From positions 1 through 64,000 of the forward strand of contig JAUMUE010000003.1 in assembly GCA_030530845.1 (NCBI GenBank): DNA of 64,000 nt. Reading direction: 5' to 3'. The notes beneath the pieces were generated by a model. That model did not search any database. It was given only the letters and a program-made list of their open reading frames with translations, and was not told where the DNA came from. The position numbers were made by a program, and so were the translations under genes. The DNA is from Limosilactobacillus sp. (GTDB taxonomy: Bacteria > Bacillota > Bacilli > Lactobacillales > Lactobacillaceae). Shown one piece after another: positions 27,728-36,506 of the stretch (position 1 is its first letter; each line of letters begins with the position of its first letter).

Positions 27728-28021
27728 ATGTTATTAGCAATTTTCGTAACACTGTTCGGCTTAATCGCCCTGTTCGAAGGTGTCTTCTTCTTGACCCACC
27801 TTCACAAACCATTTATGATTTTTGACCCTACAGAAAGCAAGTTTGTGGCCACCCAGTTGAAGATCTGGGGAATCATCATGACGGTTGTCGGCATTATCAC
27901 TGTGATCGCCGCATGGACCGACATCATTGCCTTTATTGTCATCATGGTTGTGATCGGTTGTGTGTTAGAAACTCAAATGGCATTTTCTATCACGAGCGAA
28001 TTTCGTGCAAAGTACCATTAG
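27728..28021 (+). CDS. Small membrane protein of unknown function
   Basis: A 97-aa hydrophobic protein with about three membrane segments (roughly residues 1-23, 46-62, 64-84). I do not recognise a family. AAAGGA lies 8 nt before the ATG. It begins 14 bp after the 6S terminator and may depend on read-through or a weak promoter. It precedes usp but is separated from it by a promoter. Confidence 0.75.
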   Translation: MLLAIFVTLFGLIALFEGVFFLTHLHKPFMIFDPTESKFVATQLKIWGIIMTVVGIITVIAAWTDIIAFIVIMVVIGCVLETQMAFSITSEFRAKYH

Positions 28022-28025
28022 ACTA

Positions 28026-28055
28026 TTTACCACACATAATTCTAAAGTGTATAAT
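28026..28055 (+). promoter_or_regulatory. Promoter of the usp gene
   Basis: TTTACC (28026-28031), 18-bp spacer, perfect TATAAT (28050-28055). Confidence 0.7.
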
Positions 28056-28084
28056 ATACATAGAAAGAATAAGGAGGCACTATT

Positions 28085-28564
28085 ATGGTACAAACTTACA
28101 AACACATCTTAGTTCCTGTTGATGGTTCAGCTGAAGCCGAATTGGCATTTAAGAAGGCCGTAGCTGTTGCAAAGCGTAACGGTGAAGATTCTGAATTGCG
28201 TCTTCTCCACGTTGTCGACACTCGTGCATTCCAAAACATTTCTAGCTTCGACACTTCTATGGTGGAACAAGTAACAGATACTGCTAAGAAGACTCTTGAT
28301 GAATACGTTGAATACGCAAAGGGTCAAGGCGTTAAGAACGTCAGCTACTCAATCGAATACGGTGCACCAAAGACGATTATCGCCCGCGATGTACCTCAAG
28401 AAATGGGCGCTGACTTGATCATGATCGGTGCTACTGGTCTGAACGCTGTTGAACGTATCTTGATCGGTTCCGTTACCGAATACGTTACCCGTGCAGCTGT
28501 CTGCGACGTATTGGTTGTTCGGACTGACCTCGAAAACAAGGTTATTCCAGCTAAGAAGAAGTAA
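28085..28564 (+). CDS. Universal stress protein, UspA family
   Basis: A 159-aa Usp-fold protein with the ATP-type motif: HILVPVDGS at the start and G-2x-G-9x-G(S/T) as GATGLNAVERILIGSVT near residue 119. ATP binding is likely; the stress signal is not evident. AAGGAGG precedes the ATG; monocistronic with its own terminator. Confidence 0.93.
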   Translation: MVQTYKHILVPVDGSAEAELAFKKAVAVAKRNGEDSELRLLHVVDTRAFQNISSFDTSMVEQVTDTAKKTLDEYVEYAKGQGVKNVSYSIEYGAPKTIIARDVPQEMGADLIMIGATGLNAVERILIGSVTEYVTRAAVCDVLVVRTDLENKVIPAKKK

Positions 28565-28579
28565 TTTCTATACTTACCC

Positions 28580-28620
28580 AAGCTTCATATGGTAGTCTGT
28601 AACTACTTATGAAGCTTTTT
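28580..28620 (+). terminator. Terminator after usp
   Basis: Stem AAGCTTCATA...GTAG with CTAC...ATGAAGCTT followed by TTTTTATTTT. Confidence 0.85.
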
Positions 28621-28638
28621 TATTTTCGGGAGGTTCTC

Positions 28639-29487
28639 ATGTTTTCAAAATTTGACAAGATAAAATTACGCGACGGAAATGAAATGCCAATCGCCGGTTT
28701 CGGTTTGTACAAGGTCACCGGTGACGCAACGACTGAGAGCGCGGTTCACTGTGCGTACGACATGGGTTATCGCCTGTTCGATACCGCACAGTTGTACCAA
28801 AACGAAGCGGAAGTCGGTGCTGCGCTTGCGAGCTTAAATGTTCCCCGCGACTCGATCTTCGTGACAACCAAGGTAGCGGAAGAAAACCAGGGTTACCAAT
28901 CTGCCATCGATTCAGTGAAGGAATCACTAAGAAAATTGCAACTGGATTACGTCGACCTCCTGCTGGTGCACTGGCCAATCCAAAGTAAATTCTTTGAAAC
29001 CTGGGAAGCATTTGAAGAGATCAAGAAGATGGGGCTCACTAAGTCCATCGGTGTCAGCAATTACGACATCATTCACCTGCAATACTTAGCCACCCAAGCG
29101 AAGGAAATGCCGGTAGTCAACCAAGTCGAACGTCATCCCCGCCTCTCACGGCAACCACTACTGGAGTTTGACCAAGAACACGGCATCGTCACCCAAGCAT
29201 GGAGTCCACTGGGCCGTGGTGCAGTGCTGGACAACCCGGTCGTGGAAGAAATCGCGGATAAGTATGGCAAGTCGCCTGCCCAAATCATCCTGCGCTGGCA
29301 CCTGCAAAGTGACGTCTCCTTCATTCCAAAGTCCGTTCACGAAAACCGGATCAAGGAAAACATCGACATCTATGACTTCGAATTAACCGCAGAAGACATG
29401 GATGCGATCAATAACATTAACGACTACCACCGGACAGGCCGTGAGCCATCTCTAGTGTACGAGTACAACGAACAATACAAGCGTTAA
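28639..29487 (+). CDS. Aldo/keto reductase
   Basis: NAD(P)H-dependent oxidoreductase of 282 aa with the AKR tetrad: Asp in FDTAQ, Tyr in LYQNE, Lys in VTTKV and His in LLVHWP. The cofactor segment IPKSVHENRIKEN is present. It groups with the 2,5-diketo-gluconate-reductase-like AKRs; the substrate is unknown. The start at 28639 has GGGAGG 6 nt upstream; the longer frame runs into the usp terminator. Confidence 0.93.
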   Translation: MFSKFDKIKLRDGNEMPIAGFGLYKVTGDATTESAVHCAYDMGYRLFDTAQLYQNEAEVGAALASLNVPRDSIFVTTKVAEENQGYQSAIDSVKESLRKLQLDYVDLLLVHWPIQSKFFETWEAFEEIKKMGLTKSIGVSNYDIIHLQYLATQAKEMPVVNQVERHPRLSRQPLLEFDQEHGIVTQAWSPLGRGAVLDNPVVEEIADKYGKSPAQIILRWHLQSDVSFIPKSVHENRIKENIDIYDFELTAEDMDAINNINDYHRTGREPSLVYEYNEQYKR

Positions 29488-29489
29488 TA

Positions 29490-29525
29490 CAATACCCCCC
29501 AGAGCAGATCTGAGGGGTATTTTTG
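29490..29525 (+). terminator. Terminator after the aldo/keto reductase
   Basis: Stem ATACCCCCCAGA with TCTGAGGGGTAT followed by TTTTTG. Confidence 0.88.
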
Positions 29526-29531
29526 TCCGAA

Positions 29532-29562
29532 AAAAAGCATACCCCAAATTGAAGTATGCTTT
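29532..29562 (-). terminator. Terminator after nox
   Basis: Minus-strand stem AAAGCATAC with GTATGCTTT followed by TTTTT. Confidence 0.85.
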
Positions 29563-29568
29563 CTCTAA

Positions 29569-30918
29569 TTATTGATCCAATTCAGCTTGCTTCTTAACAG
29601 CGGCTTGAGCCAGGATGTTTACGTAGTTGAATGGACGGTCGAAGCTTGGTTGGAACAACATGTCTACAAATGCTAAGTAGTCGATCGTGTGCTTGTCTTG
29701 GATGCACAGCGAAATGATGTTAGCAGATTGAGATACGTCATACTTACTCATGAATTGACCACCGATAATTTGACGGGTCTTCTTGTCCCAAACCAGAGTC
29801 ATCAATACTGGTGTAGTTGATGGCATGAATTCTGGACGGTAGTTATCCTCAACAGTAACTGCTGCGGCGTCGATACCGGCTTCCTTGGCGTTTTCAAGAG
29901 TCAAACCGGAAGATACCATGGTAGTCCCGTAGAGGTTTAATCCTGAACTAGATTGGGTACCCATGTCACGCATGGTGTTACCGAAGAGGTTAGTAGCAAC
30001 GATGACACCTTGGCGAATAGCGTTAGTAGCCAACGGAATGTATGCGTCCTTACCGGTTGGGTTGTAGTGAACAGCAGCTGAGTCACCGGCAGCGTAAATG
30101 TCAGGGTCAGAAGTTTGCATGAATTCGTTAGTGATAATTGCGCCATTGTCATGCATATCAACCTTGCCCTTGAGCAATTCAGTGTTTGGACGGAAACCAA
30201 CACAGAGAACAGCAATATCAGCATCGTAGCTACCCTTGTCAGTCTTCACAGTAACACCGTTGTCGTGGTCTTCAAATGCAGTGACGCGTTCACCAAATGC
30301 AAAGTGAGCTCCGCGGTCAACAAATTCCTTTTGAATCCGATCAGTATATTCTTGGTCAAAGTACTTGTGAAGCATCCGTGGTTGACCATCAATCAAAGTT
30401 ACGTCCTTGTTTTGACGAGTGTAGGCTTCAACTAATTCAACACCGATGTATCCACCACCGATAACAACAATCTTCTTTGCTTCCTCAGCGACCTTGAATA
30501 ATTCCTTAGCGTGCTGGTAATTCTTACATAAGTGAACGTGTGGTCCATCGACACCATCGATTGAAGGGATTACTGGCCAGGAACCAGTAGTGTCAACCAA
30601 CTTGTCATAATGATCAGTCTTAGTTTCACCAGTTACCAGGTCAGTAACGGTAATGGTCTTCGTCTTAGGATCGATGTTAGTCACATTGTGTTGCATGTGA
30701 ACTTCTGCACCTAATTCAGTAAGTTGTTCTGGACTGGAGTAGAACATTGCATCTGGATCACCCACTTCACCGCTCAAGTAAACGGCAATACCACAAGACA
30801 AGAATGAAACATTGTCGTTGCGTTCGTAAATAGCAACTTCAGTATCTGGATGATTTTGCAAAATTTGAGTAGCAGTAATCGTCCCAGCGTGTGTACAACC
30901 AACAATTATAACTTTCAT
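29569..30918 (-). CDS. nox: NADH oxidase (water-forming)
   Basis: FAD-dependent NADH oxidase of 449 aa that regenerates NAD+ using O2. It shows the N-terminal FAD motif with GCTHAG, the redox-active Cys42 in SFLSCGIA, an NAD-binding motif VIGGGYIG near residue 155, and the C-terminal dimerisation domain. The start at 30918 has GAGGTG upstream; the longer frame is not supported. Close relatives include CoA-disulfide reductases, but the motif set fits Nox. A Rex-like site overlaps its promoter. Confidence 0.92.
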   Translation of the reverse strand: MKVIIVGCTHAGTITATQILQNHPDTEVAIYERNDNVSFLSCGIAVYLSGEVGDPDAMFYSSPEQLTELGAEVHMQHNVTNIDPKTKTITVTDLVTGETKTDHYDKLVDTTGSWPVIPSIDGVDGPHVHLCKNYQHAKELFKVAEEAKKIVVIGGGYIGVELVEAYTRQNKDVTLIDGQPRMLHKYFDQEYTDRIQKEFVDRGAHFAFGERVTAFEDHDNGVTVKTDKGSYDADIAVLCVGFRPNTELLKGKVDMHDNGAIITNEFMQTSDPDIYAAGDSAAVHYNPTGKDAYIPLATNAIRQGVIVATNLFGNTMRDMGTQSSSGLNLYGTTMVSSGLTLENAKEAGIDAAAVTVEDNYRPEFMPSTTPVLMTLVWDKKTRQIIGGQFMSKYDVSQSANIISLCIQDKHTIDYLAFVDMLFQPSFDRPFNYVNILAQAAVKKQAELDQ

Positions 30919-30935
30919 TACTATGCACCTCACAT

Positions 30936-30953
30936 TTGTAATTGTTTTCACAA
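30936..30953 (-). promoter_or_regulatory. Rex-like operator at the nox promoter
   Basis: On the minus strand an 18-bp site begins TTGTGAAA, a perfect Rex half-site, and ends with an imperfect second half (5 of 8). It sits at the expected transcription start of nox. Rex senses the NADH/NAD+ ratio, which suits an NADH oxidase; binding is inferred. Confidence 0.5.
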
Positions 30954-30956
30954 TGC

Positions 30957-30985
30957 ATTATAAGACTTAATATCATTCTAATCAA
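30957..30985 (-). promoter_or_regulatory. Promoter of nox
   Basis: Minus-strand TTGATT (30980-30985), 17-bp spacer, perfect TATAAT (30957-30962). Confidence 0.82.
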
Positions 30986-31117
30986 TATATTTGTTTTAAT
31001 TATATTTAGGAATATTACAAGTAAAATTATTATTTGAATGATTATAAAATACTTTTCAACTAATAGTCCGATTTGCTTATCCGTATCAGTCAGTTATCCG
31101 GGAAATTTGGGTAAAAC

Positions 31118-31146
31118 AAAAAGCATACTCCAGCTGAAGTATGCTT
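31118..31146 (-). terminator. Terminator after the HTH-TPR regulator
   Basis: Minus-strand stem AGCATACTTCAGC/GCTGGAGTATGCT with a T-rich tail (TTTTTGTTTT). It separates the regulator from nox. Confidence 0.8.
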
Positions 31147-31151
31147 CATTC

Positions 31152-32000
31152 TTAATTGCGAGATAACTTCTTTAATTCTTTTTCGATGGCTTGTTCATTG
31201 ACTTTGCCATGTCGAGCGATTGCAATGCTCTTGGCAATTTCCATGCACTGCTTGGCTTCTGCAGTCTTACCAGTAACTAAGTAAGCACGGCCGAGGTACC
31301 AATAGAGTTGGTCAAGGATGAACATTGAATCACGTTCACGACATAATTCAACCCCACGCTCTGCACTTTCGATTGCCTTTAACGGTTCGCCTAATTCATA
31401 GTACAATTCAGAAATTTGGCAATTAATGAATGCCCATTGGTGTAAGCTACCGAGTAAGTTCTTGTTGTTGATCAAGCGAACAGCACGGTTTGTAAGACGC
31501 ATCGCACGTTCCTTGTCATTACGTCTGAGATATGCGAGAGCCATACCAGCAGTGGTCAGAGCTAAGTAGATATTAGCACTTGATGTTGAGAATTGGGTCA
31601 GAACAAGTTCAAAATTGAAAATCGCATCGCCAATATCACCATTACCGATTTGGACCATACCAAGCAAGAAGTAGTATCTTTGCTTGTCAAAGTCTGATTC
31701 TAAGTTCTTAACGCTTAACTGTGAAATCAATCTAGTCGCTTCTTCAAATTCTTGATTAGTTAAAGCATCAATACTGCGGTTGAAAATGTCGTTAATGGCG
31801 CTAACGTCATTTTCTACAATCCGTTCAGTTTGAATATTAAGACGTTCACAGATCGCCGTTAAGATATCCATCTTAGGCAAACGATCTTGTTTTTCCATCA
31901 GACTAATTGTTGCTTGAGTACAAATACCTTCCGCAAGAGCAGTCTGGGATAAACCACGCTTACGTCTAATTTGCTTTAAAACATCACCACGGAGTTTCAT
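31152..32000 (-). CDS. HTH (XRE) regulator with TPR-like helical domain
   Basis: A 282-aa cytoplasmic protein with an N-terminal Cro/cI helix-turn-helix (about residues 5-62, LSQTALAEGICTQATISLME) followed by tetratricopeptide-like helical repeats. This is the layout of RRNPP/Rgg-PlcR-like regulators, many of which respond to peptides. No pheromone gene is visible next to it. The 5' UTR holds an eight-G tract 12 nt before the ATG and no ordinary ribosome-binding site. Confidence 0.82.
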   Translation of the reverse strand: MKLRGDVLKQIRRKRGLSQTALAEGICTQATISLMEKQDRLPKMDILTAICERLNIQTERIVENDVSAINDIFNRSIDALTNQEFEEATRLISQLSVKNLESDFDKQRYYFLLGMVQIGNGDIGDAIFNFELVLTQFSTSSANIYLALTTAGMALAYLRRNDKERAMRLTNRAVRLINNKNLLGSLHQWAFINCQISELYYELGEPLKAIESAERGVELCRERDSMFILDQLYWYLGRAYLVTGKTAEAKQCMEIAKSIAIARHGKVNEQAIEKELKKLSRN

Positions 32001-32169
32001 AGGTTGCTTTCGCCCCCCCCACTTTTATTTCTTGTGTGTATATAATTATATCTTTTTATTATAAATGACACTAGGTTTTTCATAAGTTTATAAAAGTTTT
32101 CATTAAATTAAGTGTTTAACGCTCACATCTTAATCTAATAAACGGGAAAACGAAATATTGTAAAGGAAA

Positions 32170-33300
32170 TTAGTTATAATTCTTTTTGCCGACGCGTTCT
32201 GTACCTAATTCACGGAAGTCATATTTGATCTTTGAGTTACGTTCGTACTCATCTAGTCCTAATTTAATGAGACGGTCGATTAAATCTGGATAAGAGATTC
32301 CTGAGACTTCCCACATTTGTGGATATAAACTAATATTTGTAAAACCAGGCAATGTGTTAGGTTCACTCAAGTATGGAACGTTGTTGGAATCAACTAAGAA
32401 GTCGATCCGAGAAAGTCCCTTCATGTCTAAGGCCTTGTAAGCCTTGAGGGCCATGTCTGTAATTTCTTCGGTCAAGTAGTCTGGTAACTTCACTGGAAGG
32501 TCAAATACTACACCACTGGCGTCGACAAACTTGTTTTCGTAGTCGTAGAAGGCATCACTATCTGGAACACGGACAGCACCGAGCTTAGATGCGATTGGTT
32601 GTTCGTTACCTAAGATAGAAATTTCAACTTCTTGTGGACGGTCAAGGCCCTTTTCTGCCAGAACCTTGAAGTCGTACTTGAAGGCGTCTTCTAAGGCTGC
32701 AGAGTATTCTTCGGCGTTGGTAACGCGGTGGATACCAACTGAAGAGCCTTGCTTGGCAGGTTTGATGAATACCAAGTTACCGAGCTTTTCTTCGATTTGT
32801 TCCCAAGAGTATTCGTCCTTGTTTTCAGGAGTCAGGAGTACGTATGGGGTGTTACGAATTCCGGCTTCGTTTAAGATCTTCTTGGTCAGATCCTTGTCAA
32901 ATGACATTGCACTAGCAGCGATGTTGGAACCGATGTATGGCTTGTTCAAGAGCTTGAAGAGACCTTGAACAGTACCGTCTTCACCGAGGTTACCGTGAAT
33001 AACTGGGTAGAAGAAGTCGATTCCTTCCATTTCGTTTAAGGCCATAATTGGCGCTAATGGACGATCGAGATCCATGTTGTCGTAGGCTTCCTTAACAACG
33101 TCGGCTTCGGCTTCACCGTCAAAGATCCGTTGTGAGTATTCGTTGCTCAAAAGGATCCCATCCTTAGTGAACATGAATAAGCTCACGTCGTACTTATCCT
33201 TGTCCATTGCGTCGTAAATGTTGTGGGCAGAACGCTTAGACACATCATGTTCTGAAGAGTTACCACCGAACAAGAGCGCAACACGTAATTTCTTAGTCAT
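32170..33300 (-). CDS. ddl: D-alanine-D-lactate ligase type Ddl
   Basis: ATP-grasp ligase of 376 aa making the terminal depsipeptide/dipeptide of peptidoglycan precursors. It has the N-terminal LFGGNSSEHDVS motif, HGNLGEDG near residue 102, and the ATP-binding IKPAKQGSSVG. In the omega loop YDYENKF, Phe258 replaces the Tyr typical of D-Ala-D-Ala ligases. In Leuconostoc and vancomycin-tolerant lactobacilli this Phe (F261) directs D-Ala-D-Lac synthesis. The start at 33300 has AAGGTGG 8 nt upstream; an in-frame GTG upstream overlaps that site. Confidence 0.95.
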   Translation of the reverse strand: MTKKLRVALLFGGNSSEHDVSKRSAHNIYDAMDKDKYDVSLFMFTKDGILLSNEYSQRIFDGEAEADVVKEAYDNMDLDRPLAPIMALNEMEGIDFFYPVIHGNLGEDGTVQGLFKLLNKPYIGSNIAASAMSFDKDLTKKILNEAGIRNTPYVLLTPENKDEYSWEQIEEKLGNLVFIKPAKQGSSVGIHRVTNAEEYSAALEDAFKYDFKVLAEKGLDRPQEVEISILGNEQPIASKLGAVRVPDSDAFYDYENKFVDASGVVFDLPVKLPDYLTEEITDMALKAYKALDMKGLSRIDFLVDSNNVPYLSEPNTLPGFTNISLYPQMWEVSGISYPDLIDRLIKLGLDEYERNSKIKYDFRELGTERVGKKNYN

Positions 33301-33360
33301 TGTAAATACCACCTTAAATGTTATTTGATTTTTTAATTTATCCGAATTCCTAGAAACTTC

Positions 33361-33389
33361 ATTATAACATGAAAAAACTTATTGACCAA
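33361..33389 (-). promoter_or_regulatory. Promoter of ddl
   Basis: Minus-strand TTGGTC (33384-33389), 17-bp spacer, TATAAT (33361-33366) with a TG extension. Confidence 0.75.
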
Positions 33390-33393
33390 TACG

Positions 33394-33432
33394 GCAAAAA
33401 AAAGAGGACGGGCGTCGAGCTCCCATCCTCAT
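33394..33432 (-). terminator. Terminator after the GcvH-like gene
   Basis: Minus-strand 9-bp stem GAGGATGGG with CCCGTCCTC (one G-U) followed by eight T. It ends the mbl-rodA operon. Confidence 0.9.
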
Positions 33433-33434
33433 AG

Positions 33435-33707
33435 CTATTTCACAGTCACTAACCAGTCGTTGTCGTGCGCTGGTTTTGTAGACATTTTTTCGTTTACAGC
33501 AATAATCGTACCTTGTACTGGGCTAACTAGGTCTGTCACCATCTGAGATCCTTCGACGGAAATAAATTTGCCACCGTACTCCAAAACAGTACCGATAGCT
33601 GGCAAGTCGATAAATATCAACTTGCCGATCCGTGACACCCCCGCCTCATTGATTCCTACCTGCGTCGTTCCGTCAGGCAGTTGCTTGGTCCAAAATGCAT
33701 CTGTCAT
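33435..33707 (-). CDS. GcvH-like protein without the lipoyl lysine
   Basis: A 90-aa protein resembling a shortened glycine-cleavage H protein (usual length about 125). The segment SVEGSQMVTDLVSPVQG aligns with the H-protein lipoylation site SVESVKA..., but the Lys is Gln55. It therefore cannot carry lipoate at that place. No glycine-cleavage genes are nearby. Its ATG overlaps the rodA stop (TAATG), so it is translationally coupled to rodA. The function is unknown. Confidence 0.75.
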   Translation of the reverse strand: MTDAFWTKQLPDGTTQVGINEAGVSRIGKLIFIDLPAIGTVLEYGGKFISVEGSQMVTDLVSPVQGTIIAVNEKMSTKPAHDNDWLVTVK

Positions 33708-34900
33708 TATCTGAACCCTCGATTGCTGGAGAACATGTAGGAATGGTGGTGATAACGCATTGACATTATCATACCGATCCCGATCAGGTTACCGACCAAA
33801 GAAGAACCCCCGGCACTAATGAATGGCAGAGGAATACCGGTCAGTGGCAAGATTCCGATGTTCATCCCGATATTTTCGAAGACGTGGAAGAGGATCATCA
33901 TGATCACCCCAGTTGAGATGTATGCGTAGAATTCGTTCTTGGTATCGAACGTCACGCGGATCATCAGGTAGATCAACAGGAGGTAAATCAGAATCAAGAG
34001 GATCCCACCGATAAATCCAAAGTTTTCACCGATGACGGAGAAAATCATATCAGACTCACGGACTGGAACGTAGACCTTAGAATTGTTAAACCCGGTCCCG
34101 GTAATACCACCAGAACCGACCGCCTTGATACTTTGCCAGAGCTGGTAACCCTGGTTGGTAGTATCTTGTTGCGGATTGAGCCAGGTATCAACACGGTCGA
34201 ATTGGTAAGCCTGGAATCCAATGTGTTCCAAGATAAACCGACCGAACGAACTTGTAACCATGGCCAGTGCAGAACCACCGATCACAACAGCCCCAATTGT
34301 AGCAGGAGCCAGGATTCGCCAAGTTACACCAGATACCAATACCATCCCCGCAAAGACCGCACAGAATACCAGAGCGGTACCAAAGTCGTTTTGGAACTTC
34401 AGGGAAATCAGTACTGGGAATAACCAGAGAAACATGGTCCCAATCAACCGCCAGTCAGATTCAACTGTGTGGACAGAGTAGCGGTTATTGTGGGTCGTAA
34501 TCACCCGCCCCATCATCAGGATGTAGGCAGGTTTCATAATTTCAGACGGCTGGAAGGTAAACGGCCCAATCGCGAACCAACTCTTCGCACCAGTGCTGAG
34601 GTAATACGATCGACTATAGAATACCAAGATGGCATACATGAGGAAGATCCCGAGCCAGTACACAATCGGCGCTAGCTTCCATAATTGTTCCGAGTCAAAC
34701 TGCATCAGAACAATCACAAGAATCGTCCCAACAACGTACCAGGCCAATTGAGTAACTACTGACCGCATCACGCTGACAGGCTGTTGGTCGTGTTCAGCGG
34801 CAACATAGATCGATGCCAGACCGATCAAAGCCAGCATCAGGACACAGAAGATAATCCCCCAGTCGATCCGACTTTCTTGTTCATTTTCCGAACGTGCCAT
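33707..34900 (-). CDS. rodA: SEDS peptidoglycan glycosyltransferase RodA
   Basis: A 397-aa SEDS protein with about ten membrane segments. The signature near the C-terminus (GIPLPFISAGGSSL) is present, as are the FQPSE(I/M)MKPA motif (about residues 117-125) and the central WLNPQQD loop. It polymerises lipid II during elongation. RodA is preferred over FtsW because of its link to mbl, yidD and the GcvH-like gene. Confidence 0.92.
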   Translation of the reverse strand: MARSENEQESRIDWGIIFCVLMLALIGLASIYVAAEHDQQPVSVMRSVVTQLAWYVVGTILVIVLMQFDSEQLWKLAPIVYWLGIFLMYAILVFYSRSYYLSTGAKSWFAIGPFTFQPSEIMKPAYILMMGRVITTHNNRYSVHTVESDWRLIGTMFLWLFPVLISLKFQNDFGTALVFCAVFAGMVLVSGVTWRILAPATIGAVVIGGSALAMVTSSFGRFILEHIGFQAYQFDRVDTWLNPQQDTTNQGYQLWQSIKAVGSGGITGTGFNNSKVYVPVRESDMIFSVIGENFGFIGGILLILIYLLLIYLMIRVTFDTKNEFYAYISTGVIMMILFHVFENIGMNIGILPLTGIPLPFISAGGSSLVGNLIGIGMIMSMRYHHHSYMFSSNRGFR

Positions 34901-34937
34901 TACATTACTCCTTTACGCCAGATTTCACTAGCAATAC

Positions 34938-35162
34938 CTAGCCTTGGTGAAGGTGGTATTGTTGAAGGATCATTTCTAAACCTTCTTCTTGTGAGCGGAC
35001 GTTAAATTCACTTGAGTCAGCAACTAAGATCGCCTTGAAGCGTTCGTTGTTAGAGACCACTTCACCGATCAAGCGTGAGCCGATGAAGACTTGCTGAACA
35101 GGTTGATTTTGACGTTCGATGTCTTTGATGTTTACTTCGATTTTTTTATCTTTTTTTGACAC
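34938..35162 (-). CDS. DUF2969 family protein
   Basis: A 74-aa protein with a lysine-rich N-terminus and the short domain found as DUF2969 in lactobacilli. Function unknown. It lies between yidD and rodA in one transcription unit, 12 bp after the yidD stop. Confidence 0.75.
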   Translation of the reverse strand: MSKKDKKIEVNIKDIERQNQPVQQVFIGSRLIGEVVSNNERFKAILVADSSEFNVRSQEEGLEMILQQYHLHQG

Positions 35163-35174
35163 TTTTTCACCCTA

Positions 35175-35414
35175 TTATTGGTGCCGACGATGAAATGTAA
35201 AGTGATCAGGTACGGGATCTATGCCACCCTTTGCAAATGGATGACACCGCAAGATCCGCGCAATTCCTAACAAGACACCCTTTAGTCCAAACCGCTGCAG
35301 GGATTGGAGCATGTACTCGGAGCATGACGGATAGTAGCGACATGCCCGGTACTGGCGCTTTATTGAGATATTGCGTTGGTACCAAATCACTAGCTTACAT
35401 AACAAGCGGACCAT
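35175..35414 (-). CDS. yidD: Membrane protein insertion efficiency factor YidD
   Basis: A 79-aa protein with the full YidD signature: an amphipathic N-terminus, then [30 protein letters not shown] and [12 protein letters not shown]. It assists YidC-dependent insertion of membrane proteins. The start overlaps the mbl stop by one base (TAATG). Confidence 0.93.
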   Translation of the reverse strand: MVRLLCKLVIWYQRNISIKRQYRACRYYPSCSEYMLQSLQRFGLKGVLLGIARILRCHPFAKGGIDPVPDHFTFHRRHQ

Positions 35415-36409
35415 TATTTCCCTTTGTTATCAGTACTTTGCATCCGTTCCAGCATTTCACCGGCACCCTTGGCAACATTGTCCAGTGGGTCTTCGGAAAC
35501 AACAACTGGAACCTTCAACTTGGAGCTGAAGTATTGGTCGATACCGTTGAGCAGTGCAGTACCACCAGTCAGCATAATACCACGGTCGATGATATCAGAA
35601 GCCAATTCAGGTGGAATAGTTTCGAGAACGTTCACAGTAGCGTTTGCGATTTGTTCTAAAGTATCGTGGAGTGCTTCTTCCACTTCATTTTCGTTAATGG
35701 TGATTTGCTTAGGCATACCAGAAGCAACGTCACGACCACGGACATCCATTTCCTTAGGGTTGTCAGTTTGAAGTGCAGTACCAATTTCCATCTTGACGCT
35801 TTCAGCAGTGTGGTCACCGATAACCAAACCGTGCTTTTCCTTGATGCAAGCAGCGATGTCGGCGTTCATCTTGTCACCGGCCATGCGGATTGAACGGCTA
35901 GATACGATGTCACCCAGTGAAAGAATGGCGATATCACTAGTACCACCACCCATGTCGATAACCATGCTACCGCGAGGCTTGAAGATATCCAGACCGGCAC
36001 CAATTGCAGCGACTTTTGGTTCGTATTCAAGGTAAACCTTGCCGCCACCAGCTTGTTCAGCGGCTTGGATAATGGCCTTGCGTTCGATTTCTGTGATGTT
36101 AGTTGGTGCACAGATCATGATGTTTGGCTTGGACATGAAGCCCTTAACTGACAGCTTACCGATGAAGTATGTCAGCATTTCTTGGGTCACATCAAAGTCA
36201 GAGATAACACCATTCTTCAGCGGACGAATTGCGCGGATGTTACTTGGAGTACGACCCACCATCCGGTAAGCTTCTGATCCAACTGCAAGCACCTTGTTAG
36301 TTTGTGTATCTACCGCAACAACAGAAGGTTCGTTAAGTACGATTCCGCTTCCTTGTACGTAAATCAGGACGTTAGCTGTTCCTAAATCAATACCGATATC
36401 TTTAGCCAT
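35414..36409 (-). CDS. mbl: MreB paralogue, Mbl-like
   Basis: Actin-like protein of 331 aa with the motifs [19 protein letters not shown] and [10 protein letters not shown]. It is distinct from MreB at 12.9 kb and is linked to murA-like, yidD and rodA, the Mbl position in Firmicutes. It probably forms filaments that guide the elongation machinery. An extended -10 (TGGTATAAT, minus, 36487-36492) lies about 80 bp upstream. Confidence 0.93.
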   Translation of the reverse strand: MAKDIGIDLGTANVLIYVQGSGIVLNEPSVVAVDTQTNKVLAVGSEAYRMVGRTPSNIRAIRPLKNGVISDFDVTQEMLTYFIGKLSVKGFMSKPNIMICAPTNITEIERKAIIQAAEQAGGGKVYLEYEPKVAAIGAGLDIFKPRGSMVIDMGGGTSDIAILSLGDIVSSRSIRMAGDKMNADIAACIKEKHGLVIGDHTAESVKMEIGTALQTDNPKEMDVRGRDVASGMPKQITINENEVEEALHDTLEQIANATVNVLETIPPELASDIIDRGIMLTGGTALLNGIDQYFSSKLKVPVVVSEDPLDNVAKGAGEMLERMQSTDNKGK

Positions 36410-36506
36410 GCGACTTTATCTCCTTTTAGACAAAATTTATTTAGACGTGAAATTATCACTTAAAATTTTCAGTTAATAACGTTGATATTATACCACAATT
36501 GACAGT

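Noticed and set aside
29569..30918. CoA-disulfide reductase
   Set aside because: The fold is shared, but Cys42 context and lactobacillar setting fit NADH oxidase better; this is a preference, not proof.
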